Source of the DNA: Schizochytrium sp. CCTCC M209059
Taxonomy: Eukaryota > Sar > Bigyra > Thraustochytrida > Thraustochytriidae
DNA: 39,974 nt
NCBI GenBank assembly: GCA_000818945.1
Contig: KN805382.1
Span: 391,204 to 431,177, forward strand
Reading direction: 5' to 3'
Shown: piece by piece, positions 10,291 to 19,435 of the stretch
Layout: every line of letters begins with the position of its first letter
How positions within the stretch are numbered: the stretch's first letter is position 1
Made by a program: the position numbers and the translations under genes
Notes under the pieces: model-generated
What the model saw: only the letters and a program-made list of their open reading frames with translations
The model's database searches: none
Told to the model about the DNA's origin: nothing

Positions 10291-10352
10291 GTGGGTGAGT
10301 TGCTTGGCTTGCTGGCGAAAATCGTTGCTCCGGTTGATGGCGGAGTCTGGTT

Positions 10353-10410
10353 GAGTGAGTGAATGAATGAACGAAGGAATGAAGGAAGGAAGGAAGGAAG
10401 GAAGGAAGGA
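10353..10410. repeat. (GTGA)/(ATGA)/(GGAA)n compound repeat
   Basis: Short GTGA and ATGA units pass into about seven GGAA/GAAG units. It lies about 190 bp upstream of the first hydrolase ATG. Confidence 0.85.
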
Positions 10411-10597
10411 ATAAAGGCCTTGGGAGCGTGACTTGCAGGCAGCTCTCACTGTCATCGCAGACCGAACCGACACGCTTTCGTCAGCACATAATGGACTGCT
10501 GGACGAAATGAGGGTCAAAACACCAGAGAGCAGAACCGTATTGGAGGTGTCTGGGAGGCTCGCGTGGTGCTTCGCTACGACCGGGACGAGATAGATT

Positions 10598-11731
10598 ATG
10601 GCGACGCATGAAGATGCCGCTTTAATGGAGAAGACGCAAGAGAGGAGAGAGGCTTTGCACGGGCCCCAGATTTATGTGAATAGCGAGGATACGCGGATGC
10701 AGAGGATCCTGGGCCGCATGAAGCTTGAGGCCTTTGAGCCGACATGGTGGGCAAAGTCCGCATACCCGCAAATGGCCCTTTTCGGCTTTTGGCAGGCCAC
10801 GCATCTGCTGCGCAACTCCTTCGAACGCACCATCCTCGTTTGTGAGGATGGCGGCGAGGTCGCCGTCGACAGACTCTTGGAGCCCCGCGGCAGCGAGTTG
10901 CCTGAAGATGCGCCGCTCGCCATCTTTCTGCACACGTTGACTGGCGGGCGGTACGATACAACTGAATTTATGCGATACGCGCTCCAGCGTGGCTGGCGGC
11001 CCTTCTTGCTCGTAAGACGCGGGCATTTGGGAGACTTTCTCAAGGCTCCAAAGTTCAATATTCTCGGCTGCAAAGATGATACGCAGCTGATGATGGATCA
11101 CATTGCTGGTCAGTGGCCCAAAGCGCGCTTCATTGGCGGTATCGGCATCAGTGCCGGGTCGGGACAGATTGTCTCCTACATTTCAAAGCAGCGTGAGGGC
11201 GGGCCTGTGCAAGCAGCAGTTTCGCTTTGTCCGGCATACTCATTGCTCGAGTCCATGGACCGCCTTCGCACGCAGAATCCATTCATGGAGCGGTTTTTGC
11301 TCGCAAACTTGAAACTTTTCTTTCTCGCCCCCAATCGTTCACTCCTTAAGAATATTGAAGGCTACCATATGGCAATGGGCAGCTCCACAACGTGTGAGTT
11401 TATCCAAGCCTCCCACAAGCTTGCAGGCTATGAGACCACGGAGGCCTTTATCGAGGCCACGGATCCGATCCTTTCGTGTCACGAGAACAAAGTTCCTTGC
11501 CTGATTCTCAATGCTGCCGACGATCCGGTCTGTGTTCGCGAGAACATCAAGGTCGAGCTTGCCACAAGTCTCTCGAACTTTGCGCTTCTCATCACCGAAC
11601 AAGGCTCCCATATCGCCTTTCGCGAGGGGTCGCTAGGCGCTTCTTCCTACATGCATCGTCTCGCCATGGACTTTCTCGAAGCGAGCATGGCCGAGCATTT
11701 CCACGCGAAAGCTCCTTGTACCCAGCTTTAA
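10598..11731 (+). CDS. Alpha/beta hydrolase, ABHD1/2/3 - EMB8/YheT type, copy A (377 aa)
   Basis: Serine hydrolase of the alpha/beta fold; this clan includes lipid esterases and phospholipases, but the substrate cannot be read from the sequence. The family layout is visible: oxyanion-side HTLTGG (residues 112-117), a strand LLVRRGHLG, nucleophile elbow GISAG with Ser185, acid LILNAADDP with Asp309 (or Asp308), and GSHIAF with His338. All three triad residues are present. I see no transmembrane helix or signal peptide, unlike many ABHD1/3 proteins with an N-terminal anchor, so a soluble enzyme is likely. It is single-exon. A tandem paralogue follows about 860 bp downstream on the same strand and aligns without gaps over nearly the whole length. 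An A/T-rich stretch with AATAAA units lies about 70-85 bp after the stop. Confidence 0.88.
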   Translation: MATHEDAALMEKTQERREALHGPQIYVNSEDTRMQRILGRMKLEAFEPTWWAKSAYPQMALFGFWQATHLLRNSFERTILVCEDGGEVAVDRLLEPRGSELPEDAPLAIFLHTLTGGRYDTTEFMRYALQRGWRPFLLVRRGHLGDFLKAPKFNILGCKDDTQLMMDHIAGQWPKARFIGGIGISAGSGQIVSYISKQREGGPVQAAVSLCPAYSLLESMDRLRTQNPFMERFLLANLKLFFLAPNRSLLKNIEGYHMAMGSSTTCEFIQASHKLAGYETTEAFIEATDPILSCHENKVPCLILNAADDPVCVRENIKVELATSLSNFALLITEQGSHIAFREGSLGASSYMHRLAMDFLEASMAEHFHAKAPCTQL

Positions 11732-11797
11732 TGCTCCTACGAAGATCTACGTACGTATACCAAACAACAAAAATAGCCTACTGAAGAGATTTCAAGA

Positions 11798-11818
11798 TTT
11801 AAAAAATAAAAAATAAAA
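11798..11818 (+). terminator. Candidate poly(A) region of hydrolase A
   Basis: An A-rich stretch with repeated AATAAA-like hexamers lies about 70-85 nt after the hydrolase A stop. It fits a cleavage/polyadenylation signal, but no transcript evidence is available. Confidence 0.4.
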
Positions 11819-11917
11819 CAGAAAGTGAAAAATTTGTGCGTGCTCGTGTCGCCAAGCTGCAAAAACGATGAGCACCTCAATCTGCCAGGCTTCGATTCCT
11901 TCGCGCTCGTCAGCATG

Positions 11918-11994
11918 CGCTTGCTTGCTGGCTGGCTGGCTCGCTGGCTGATTTGCTTGCTCAACTGCTTGCTTAATTGCTTGCTTGCTTGCTG
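11918..11994. repeat. (GCTT)n/(GCTG)n imperfect tetranucleotide repeat
   Basis: Interrupted GCTT and GGCT units, the complement of the AAGC family found at 10021-10119. Confidence 0.8.
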
Positions 11995-12592
11995 GCCCTT
12001 CTTCATTCACCCACGGTGCGTCGCCCAAAGATCGACGCGAAAGAACCCGAACCGACGACGGTTGGCGGTTGTGCCTCCGAGTTCAAGTTGGACGAAGGCG
12101 CATTGCGTGCGAACTGCAAGCGAGCGAGCGAGCGAGCGAGCTTTTCAGACTCAGCGCAGACGCGGATTGCTGTCAGTCATGCGGAGGCCGAGTCAGCCAG
12201 GCAAGCAAACCTTTCAGCCGGGCCCTGGGATGAGCGTCAATCGTCAAGCTGGCGCGAATGGGTGGCGCAAATGATGGCCCACGATCATTGCACACTTGCA
12301 CGCTTGTCAACGAGTAAACGGCACGCCAGGATTAAGCAACGAACGGACGGCCAACGCGCAACGAAGCCTCACCGAGCGTGGAGATTTTTTTCCCCAGCTG
12401 TCTGTCAACCGGCATAGAGCAACCTGCAACCAGGCTCAGGGCAGCGCGTAATCGCTTTCCCTTTTTGCAATGCTCTGGCGCCTCGGCAGCAACCTCGCCT
12501 GCCGCAACTTGACTGTGAGGACGAACTCTGGTTGCATCAAACACCAAAGCCCAACTTCCTTCGACAACAAAGATACATACGAGTGAGATACC

Positions 12593-13732
12593 ATGGCTGC
12601 GCACAATGATGATAGTGGGACGCATACGCATGGCAAGCACCTTACGAGCGACGACAGCATGAAGCTGTACATGCACAAGGAAGATTCGCGCATGAAAAGA
12701 ATTCTAGAACGCATGAAACTCGAGGCTTTTGAACCAACGTGGTGGGCAAAGTCCGCATACCCGCAAATAGCCCTTTTCGGCTTTTGGCAGGCCACGCACC
12801 TGCTGCGTAACTCCTTCGAACGCACCATCCTCGTCTGCGAGGATGGCGGCGAGGTCGCCGTCGACAGATTCTTGGAGCCTCGCGGCAGTGAGCTGCCTGA
12901 AGATGCGCCGCTTGCCATCTTTTTGCACACGATCACTGGCGGACGCTACGACACCGCCGAGTTCATGCGGTATGCCCTTCAGCGCGGCTGGCGGCCCTTC
13001 TTACTTGTGAGACGCGGACATTTGGGCACTTTTCTCAAGACTCCAAGATTCAATGTCATGGGCTGCAAAGACGACACGCAGCTGATGATGGATCACATTG
13101 TGGCGGAGTGGCCCAAGGCGCGCTTCGTTGGCGCGATTGGAATTAGCGCTGGGTCAAATCACATCATCTCATACATTTCGAGACCAGGCGGAGGACACCC
13201 GGTGCAGGCGGCCGTGTCATTGTGTCCGGGATATTCTCTGCAAGAATCAATGACTTGCTTACGTAAGCAGAGTTTGTTGATGGAACAGCTCTTGATGGCG
13301 AGTGCCAAGCTTTTCTTTCTCGCGCCCAATCGATTTCTCCTTCGAGATGTTGAAGGCTATAAGAACACCCTGTGGAGCTCCACGGCATGCGACTTTCTCA
13401 CCGCCTCTTACAAGCTTGCAGGCTATGCAACCAAGGAGGAGTACCTTGCCACGCAAGACCCCATTGCAAGCAGTCATGAGAATCAGGTACCCTGTTTGAT
13501 TCTCAACGCTGCTGACGATCCATTGTGCAGGAGTGAAAACATCAAGATTGATGTGACCTCACGAAGCCACAACTTTGCGCTTCTTGTGACGGACAAAGGA
13601 TCGCACATTGCCTACCGCGAGGGCGCCTGGGGCGGTTCCTCGTACATGCATCGCCTTGCCATTGATTTTCTCGAAGCCAGCATGGCCGATCTCGCCAGTG
13701 GTGCCGCGGGAGGGCAAGAGTTCAAGACTTAA
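12593..13732 (+). CDS. Alpha/beta hydrolase, ABHD1/2/3 - EMB8/YheT type, copy B (379 aa)
   Basis: Tandem paralogue of the gene at 10598, aligned residue for residue from about position 30 to 365. The triad is conserved at the same numbers: Ser185 in GISAG, Asp309 in NAADDP and His338 in GSHIAY. The N-terminal 25 residues (His- and Asp-rich) and the last 14 differ between copies. Substitutions cluster in the likely cap/substrate region (residues 188-290), while residues 50-113 are almost identical even at silent sites (see findings). I infer both copies are active enzymes with possibly different substrate preference. There is no signal peptide or membrane segment. The start is supported by ATG in the context ACCATGG and by alignment with copy A. 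Confidence 0.88.
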   Translation: MAAHNDDSGTHTHGKHLTSDDSMKLYMHKEDSRMKRILERMKLEAFEPTWWAKSAYPQIALFGFWQATHLLRNSFERTILVCEDGGEVAVDRFLEPRGSELPEDAPLAIFLHTITGGRYDTAEFMRYALQRGWRPFLLVRRGHLGTFLKTPRFNVMGCKDDTQLMMDHIVAEWPKARFVGAIGISAGSNHIISYISRPGGGHPVQAAVSLCPGYSLQESMTCLRKQSLLMEQLLMASAKLFFLAPNRFLLRDVEGYKNTLWSSTACDFLTASYKLAGYATKEEYLATQDPIASSHENQVPCLILNAADDPLCRSENIKIDVTSRSHNFALLVTDKGSHIAYREGAWGGSSYMHRLAIDFLEASMADLASGAAGGQEFKT

Positions 13733-13856
13733 CGCGCGCGCGCGAGAGAGAGAGAGAGACTCAAGACGCAAGCGACAGCGAATGCCAAACGCTCTTTGCT
13801 GAAAGTGGCATGCGGCGACGGAACTAACATTCACCCAAGTGCCATCTCTCTTTCAA

Positions 13857-13920
13857 ATGAATGAATGAATGAATGAATGAATGAATGAATGAATGAACGA
13901 ATGAACGAATGAACGAATGA
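13857..13920. repeat. (ATGA)n microsatellite, about 64 bp
   Basis: Perfect ATGA/GAAT units followed by ATGAACGA variants. Same family as 606-650. Confidence 0.92.
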
Positions 13921-14010
13921 CTGTGAATGCATTGTCGCCATTGTCGCCACCCTTGTCACTCGGCTGTAGCTCTAGATCCGACCCACCGACCAAGCATATC
14001 GCCATTGCTA

Positions 14011-14013
<3 letters not shown>

Positions 14014-14042
<29 letters not shown>
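14014..14042. repeat. (CT)n microsatellite
   Basis: About 14 CT units; a polypyrimidine tract about 550 bp upstream of the aminopeptidase ATG. Confidence 0.9.
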
Positions 14043-14047
<5 letters not shown>

Positions 14048-14586
14048 CCACGGAGAGGAAAGGGCCTCGGTGGTTTTCTTGCTCCTGCGCGCGCGGCCTA
14101 TTCAGCGATATGTGATGGGACGATCGCACGGACCCATTTTTGTGTTTCCGCCCATTCCCACGTCTACGAGCCATTTGCTTTCGCCATTGTTTCGCTGGCA
14201 CCCGCGCGCAGGTTCAGGCTCGCGCGTGCCACTTTGCCGAGCGCCCGGTCTTCGCCGGCGCAGCGCCAGTCGGCGGCCGGCAGTCCTTCAACCCAGCCCG
14301 CTGCACGATCGGGAAGAGCAAGAACGAAAACAGCGAAGACAGCGAGCGAAAACAGCGAAAACAGCGAAGGCCCCGGCGGAACTGTTGCGGATCGTGGACG
14401 GAACCGTTTGGATCTTTCCCTCCGTCTCCCTTTTCCCCTTTCGTTGTCGTTGCGAAGGCGAGTCGCCGCCAGACCGAGAAGACGCCGCCGCGTGCGAGCG
14501 TCGAGCGGGCGCGAGGCAAGATCGAGCTTCTCCAGAGCCTGCGCGGGCGAGGGCGGAAGAGCGTGTCCAGAAGAGCGTCGGCGAAG

Positions 14587-17548
14587 ATGGGCGCGGAGCA
14601 GTCGGCGCTGGCCAAGAAGGCCGCCAAGAAGAACCGGTACGTGCAGATTGAATGATTCGTTTCCAGACCCGGCGCCGCGAGACTTCGTTCGAGTTCGCTT
14701 TCGCGAGGCCGCCAGAGCGAGACGCGTCTTGCACCCCGAGAGACAGAAGACCTGCTCGTTGCACGAGGGGAGCAGGAAAGCGGCGGTGACAACGTCCGAA
14801 CGAGGGACAGAAAAAAATAGAAAGCGGAAAAACGAAACTAACGTAGCGAGTGTTGGACTTGACCATGGAAAACGACGTAGTGTGGTCCTGCCCACGGACG
14901 TGGAGGTCTTCGAGTATGACCTGACGATCTCGACGAACCTCTCGGGCAACTTTCGATTCGAAGGCAATGTCCGCCTCGACGTGGAGGTGACGAAAGCGAA
15001 TGTGAAAGAGGTGACCCTCCACTCCAAGGAACTTCAGATCCTGGAGGCCTCCTTCAAGACGAAGGGCAGCGAGAAGGACCTGCGCGTGACAGGTCTCAAC
15101 TACAACATCAAGAGCAGCACGGTGACGCTCGTCTTCGACGAGGCTCTCCCCGAGGGCGAAGGTTTCATCTCGATCGAGTTTATGGGCTTGCACAACGACC
15201 AGATGGCCGGCTTCTATCGCAGCGGGTACACGGACCGCGAAGGCAAGAGCGCCGTGATGGTGTCGACGCAGTTCGAGCCGCTCGATGCGCGACGCTGCTT
15301 TCCTTGCTTTGATGAGCCCGCGCGCAAGGCCGTCTTTCGGGCCTCGCTCATTGTCGACGACGGTCTCACCGCACTGAGCAATATGCCCGTCGAGTCCGAC
15401 ACCCTCTTGGATGATGGCAAGCGTCGCAAGTTTGTCTTTGCAAAGACTCCGCGCATGAGCACCTACCTTTTGGCCTTTTGCGTCGGCGACTTTGACTTTG
15501 TCGAAGCGACTTCTGGCAACGGAGTCCCTATCCGCGCTTACACGCCGCCAGGCAAGCAGGAAATGGGTCACTTTGCCCTTGACGTGGCTGTCAAGGCCCT
15601 TGATCTTTACGATGACACCTTCAAGGAAGCGTACCCGCTGCCCAAGCTCGATATGATTGCCATTCCCGAGTTTGCCATGGGCGCCATGGAAAACTGGGGC
15701 CTCGTCACCTACCGCGAGGTGGATATTCTCGTTGACTCAGAGCATGCCTCGAGCCAGCAAAAGCAGCGTGTCGCCACCGTCGTCTGCCACGAGCTGGCTC
15801 ATCAGTGGTTCGGCAACCTGGTCACTATGGCCTGGTGGGACGGTATTTGGCTGAACGAGGCCTTTGCCTCGTACACGCAGGCCTTTGCCATGGCCACCAT
15901 GTACCCGGAGTGGAGCGTATGGGAGCAGTACATTTTTTCCGAGATGCAGGGAGGTCTGCGTCTCGATGCCCTCTTGTCCTCGCACCCGATCCAGGTTCCC
16001 GTCGCTGACGCCGACGAATGTATGCAGAATTTCGACGCGATCAGCTACCTCAAGGGCTCCACGGTCGTGCGCATGGCGAGCGCCTTCCTTGGCAAAGACG
16101 CTTTCGAGAAGGGCCTTCAGGCGTACATGGCGCGGCACAAGTACACGAACACAGAGACCTCTGATCTGTGGAACGCCTGGGAAGAGGCCTCGGGCAAACC
16201 TGTCGCCGCGATCATGTCGTCGTGGACGGAGCAGATGGGATTTCCTGTCGTGACGGTTCGCGCCATGACCTGGAGCCCTGACGAGTCCACCTGCACTCTT
16301 GACCTTGAGCAATGCTGGTTCATTTCGGATGGTTCGCACCACAAGGATATGAAGACGAAGCTGTGGCAGATCCCGATCTTTGTCCGTGTGGGCGAAGGCG
16401 AGGTCATCGACCTTGGCATCATGTCGAAGCGTACACAAAAGTTTGAAGTCAACATTCCGCATTCGAAGCGGACCTGGATCAAGGTCAACGGCGATCAAAA
16501 GGTGCCGATGCGCGTCAACTACGGCCCTGTGGCGGAGGATTCCACGCCTGCCTTTGAGGAGGCGATTCGGTCCTTGGAGATGCCCGCTACAGACCGTGCT
16601 GGCCTGCTTCTTGACACCTACGCGCTCATTAAGGCGGGCACCGTGGACCCGGGCGAGCTCATTAAGCTTTTGGGCGCCTTCGAGAACGAGACGTCGAGCC
16701 CGGTCTTCTCTGCCATTGAAGACATTCTGACGGGTCTGCACAAACTCTTGCAGTTCTCCTCCGAGCTTGACAGCCACTTGGTTGCCCTTGCGAAGCGCAT
16801 CATCGCCAAGCCTGCTGCGGATATCGGCTGGGACGCCAAGCCGAGCGACGGACACCTTACGCGCCTGCTGCGCGCCTCGATCATCCGTCTTCAGGCGCTG
16901 TTCATGAGCGACGATCCCAAGATCCAAGAGCAGGCTATCGATCGCTTTGAGCGCTATGCCTCGGATCCAGAGCAGAACAAGGACGCTTTGCCTTCGGACA
17001 TCAAGACTGCCGTCATCAAGATTGTGCTCAAGTCGACGTCGGACCCTGGCTACTTTAACAAGTGCCTGGAGCTCATTGACCTGGCGGACACGGACCAGGC
17101 TAAGAAGGAGATCATGTTTGCTCTTGGCCACGCCAAGTCGATGGACCTTAAACGGCGCACGCTTGACTGGTGCACGTCGGGTGCTGTCAAAAAGCAGGAC
17201 TTTTTCTACGCGATCGGCTCCGTGTCTTCGAGCTCGCGCCAGGGCCTCGAGTTGACGTGGGACTACTTGCAGGAGAACTTTGATCGCATTCACGAGATGA
17301 TCCGCACGGCATCCTCTTCGCTTCTGGCGGCGGCGGTGACCAGCTCTTGCGGAGGTTTCGCAAGCAATGCGCGCGCGGAAGAGATTGAGACCTTTTTTAG
17401 TGAAAAGTCTGACCGCGACCTCGTTCCCAAGATTTCGCGCACCATCGAGCAGATCATCGAGAACACGCGTGCGAACGCACAGTTTCTTGAGCACATCGAG
17501 TCCTCGAAGGACTTTGAAGAGAGCATCAAGGCCGCTGGCGAGGCATGA
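14587..17548 (+). CDS. M1-family zinc aminopeptidase, puromycin-sensitive type, 905 aa, two exons
   Basis: It removes N-terminal residues from peptides; family members act in peptide turnover after the proteasome. Proposed join is 14587..14636 and 14881..17548. Exon 2 begins VVLPTDVEVFEYDL, matching where the conserved family sequence starts. Hallmarks are all present: GAMEN at 284-288, zinc site HELAH at 320-324 with Glu343 in WLNEAF, and transition-state Tyr406 in ISYLKGS. The C-terminal half is the helical ERAP1-C-like domain. Length matches the family (about 870-920). Exon 1 encodes only MGAEQSALAKKAAKKN, which fits an N-myristoylation signal followed by a basic patch. A genomic frame is also open through the intron from 14234, but its extension is Arg/Ser/Ala-rich with no similarity. 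The A at -3 favours the ATG at 14587. Strongly biased GC-ending codons suggest high expression. Confidence 0.88.
14637..14880 (+). other. Intron of the aminopeptidase gene (phase 2, 244 nt)
   Basis: Donor GTACGT. The preferred acceptor is TAG at 14878-14880, about 40 nt after a branch-point-like ACTAAC (14836-14841). Splicing completes an Arg codon and leads into VVLPTD. An alternative acceptor at 14849-14850 would add 10 residues in frame. Without splicing, the frame from ATG 14587 ends at 14655 after 22 residues. Confidence 0.65.
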
Positions 17549-18100
17549 TAAGCCAGCCTTGAAAAGCCGCATCACATGGTAGTAGAGGAGGTTTCGACTT
17601 GGACGCCGTGATCGCTTGCACCATTTATTCAAAGTTTCAATTTCTCTTTTCTTTTCTTTTCTTTTCACTTTTTCTTTATATTTTGTTACTTTTGATGAAC
17701 GATTCTTGTCATCATTTTCGTGGTTTATGTGTCAGGCCAGCGGAGGAACGTGGGCTCCCACGTTCCCTTCCTTTGTGGCGCTCGGCATGCTGCTGTTTTC
17801 TTTATAGTAATGTACGGGCTAATTTTTTTTTTCCAGAAAGCTGATCATGGGAAGAAGCGAGAAATGTCGGTCCCCAGAAAGTAGGAGACCAAAGAAAATG
17901 ACGTCCTGAACCGTGTCGCGTTTTACTTTCATGGACGCGGGAAGAAACAAGATCCTGATTCTGGGTGATGTGTGGTCTGGCCATGCGAGTCAATGTCGAT
18001 TGTCTAGCAGATGGACTCTGACTGTGATGTGAGGATGCACGCCTCGTCGCGCAGTCAAAGCCAGGTTAAAGCCTAGAATTAAGCTCTAGTGCAAAGGCTC
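17549..18100. other. Intergenic region between convergent aminopeptidase and Sua5 genes
   Basis: A T-rich 3' flank (17635-17700) follows the aminopeptidase stop, then a perfect hairpin at 17745-17766. The remainder is unremarkable, with no gene visible. It should hold the 3' ends of both transcripts. Confidence 0.5.
17745..17766. other. Perfect inverted repeat (10-bp arms, 2-nt spacer)
   Basis: GGAACGTGGG, then CT, then CCCACGTTCC. It could form a tight stem-loop in a transcript of either strand. It lies about 200 bp past the aminopeptidase stop and 335 bp past the Sua5 stop. Confidence 0.75.
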
Positions 18101-19435
18101 TCAAGGGTTTGCAGACATGGAAGAAACAAAGGCGAATCTGACTGCCACCTTGCCAGAAGCTGCGCGAAACATGCGGTCAGCCACAGAGGCAGCCAGCGCA
18201 CCTTTGGCGTGCGAAGCGTCCTGGACAAGAACATGTTTGGCTTCTGTGGACTCGGTCCAGCGAAGCGCGCTAAAAAGTTCTCGTGCAGCTTCTGCGGCGT
18301 CACCACTCTGACTGAGCTCGCGATACGCCAGCACCCGAGACTGCAGCGGCTGCAAGGCTCCTCCAAAGTCGAGAATTACACATGAGGCGAGGTCGACGAC
18401 CTGAGCGCTTGCATCGTTTTCTGCATCGCAGGCTCGCTCGAGACGAAGAGAGCTCTGGCCGGAGACCTCAGTCTCGGAAAGAGTTGCGTCGGACTTTTCC
18501 AAGAGCCAAGTGTCTACGTCGGGGGCATAATGCGTGATGAGCTGGCCAGGTGCCATAGTGGCGACGTCGTCCTCTTCGACTGCATGTCCAGGGTTTGCCG
18601 GCGCAGACGACGTGGCTGAGACGTCGCGGCTTTGGCTCTCCTCGCTCGGCTTGGACGAGGACGAGGACGACTTTGAAGGGGCGACAATCTGCGTGTTGAC
18701 GAAGCCGGCGCTGTCGAGGACGCGACGAATCTCAGCCTCAGGAACTCCACCCTTGCGAAAAAGGACCAGCTCACGCGGCGCGGCATCATCGTCGTCGGCG
18801 GCCGAGGGATCTGCCACCTTGAGAACGGTCGATTCAATGCCGACAGAGCATGTTCCCAACTCGACAGGTCCGCCGTCGACAACCATGACGTCCTGGTCGC
18901 CAAGATCATCGAGAACATGGTCGGCTGTGGTGGGACTGACGTGGCCAAAACGATTTGCGCTCGGAGCCGCGACAGGGACGCTGCTTTCCTCGAGCAGACG
19001 GCGCGCCACATCGTGCGCTGGGCTACGGACGCCGACAAAACCTGTTCCGGCGCAGACCTTGGATGGGACGACATCTTTGGCCTGAAGCACCATGGTGAGA
19101 GGGCCAGGCCAGAAAGCCGCGGCTAGGGCGTCAAAGATGCGTCTTGTAGACCCTTGGGCCTTGACGAGTTCTAGTGCTGCATCAGGGCCCAAAACGTGGA
19201 CGATGAGAGGGTCGGTGAGTGGACGACCCTTTTTGGTAAAGATGTTTTGTACGGCGACCTCGTCGAGGGCGTTGCCACCGAGACCATAGACCGTCTCGGT
19301 GGGAAAGGCCACGTTGGCGCCTTTACGGAGCGCCTCGCCTGCTCTGCGCAGACCCTGGGCGTCCGCTGCGACCAGGACAGCCTTCCTGGCAGCTGCCTTC
19401 ATCTCCGCAGTCTCCGTGCTGATCGTCTGGTCCAT
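18101..19435 (-). CDS. Threonylcarbamoyl-AMP synthase (Sua5/YrdC family), 444 aa
   Basis: It makes threonylcarbamoyl-AMP from threonine, bicarbonate and ATP, the first step of t6A modification at position 37 of ANN-decoding tRNAs; the KEOPS complex or its mitochondrial relative then transfers the group. The YrdC domain fills roughly residues 25-215, with FPTETVYGLG (44-53), the KKGR motif (68-71) in FTKKGRPLTDPLIVHV, FWPGPLT and APSANRFGHVSPT (157-169). The inter-domain motif APGQLITHYAP (295-305) and the C-terminal Sua5 domain make it the two-domain Sua5 form. A Ser-rich then acidic stretch (about 253-293) enlarges the linker. I see no convincing mitochondrial presequence. The ATG at 19435 leaves only about 25 residues before the YrdC core, which fits the family. 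It converges on the aminopeptidase and is divergent from the HMG gene. Confidence 0.92.
   Translation of the reverse strand: MDQTISTETAEMKAAARKAVLVAADAQGLRRAGEALRKGANVAFPTETVYGLGGNALDEVAVQNIFTKKGRPLTDPLIVHVLGPDAALELVKAQGSTRRIFDALAAAFWPGPLTMVLQAKDVVPSKVCAGTGFVGVRSPAHDVARRLLEESSVPVAAPSANRFGHVSPTTADHVLDDLGDQDVMVVDGGPVELGTCSVGIESTVLKVADPSAADDDDAAPRELVLFRKGGVPEAEIRRVLDSAGFVNTQIVAPSKSSSSSSKPSEESQSRDVSATSSAPANPGHAVEEDDVATMAPGQLITHYAPDVDTWLLEKSDATLSETEVSGQSSLRLERACDAENDASAQVVDLASCVILDFGGALQPLQSRVLAYRELSQSGDAAEAARELFSALRWTESTEAKHVLVQDASHAKGALAASVADRMFRAASGKVAVRFAFVSSMSANP

Larger units (their letters stand above)
9185..10597. promoter_or_regulatory. Divergent intergenic region between SUMO protease and first hydrolase
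   Basis: It separates two divergent starts and must hold both promoters. The protease-proximal part is GC-rich and without long repeats. The hydrolase-proximal part is dominated by tetranucleotide arrays at 10021-10119, 10262-10290 and 10353-10410. The long minus-strand open frame across it (9607-10518) is repetitive and not believable as a gene. I see no clear TATA box. Confidence 0.5.
11732..12592. other. Spacer between the tandem hydrolase genes
   Basis: It contains the 3' flank of copy A, a GCTT/GCTGG repeat (11918-11994), a short (GAGC)n run (about 12118-12141) and the promoter of copy B. It shows no recognisable gene. Little of it resembles the region upstream of copy A, so the duplication either did not carry the promoter or the flanks have diverged. 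Confidence 0.5.
13733..14586. other. Intergenic and 5' flank of the aminopeptidase gene
   Basis: It starts with a (GC)/(GA) run just after the hydrolase stop, then a long ATGA array (13857-13920) and a CT array (14014-14042). The rest is GC-rich and repetitive (for example GCGAAAACA-type units near 14330-14370), with open frames that code only for biased sequence. It must contain the aminopeptidase promoter and 5' UTR. Confidence 0.5.

Noticed and set aside
9607..10518. 303-residue open frame on the minus strand in the spacer between the protease and hydrolase A
   Set aside because: Its sequence is created by GCAA, GTGA and GGAA repeats (runs of Leu-Ala-Cys and Ser-Leu-Thr-His), has no family similarity and overlaps two promoters.
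14234..14880. N-terminal extension of the aminopeptidase from an upstream ATG at 14234 without splicing
   Set aside because: The added 216 residues are Arg/Ser/Ala-rich with no similarity to the family, whereas the spliced form gives normal length and a clean junction just before LPTDV.
15737..17668. 643-residue minus-strand open frame opposite the aminopeptidase
   Set aside because: It is the antisense shadow of a strongly codon-biased gene; the plus strand holds all M1 catalytic motifs.
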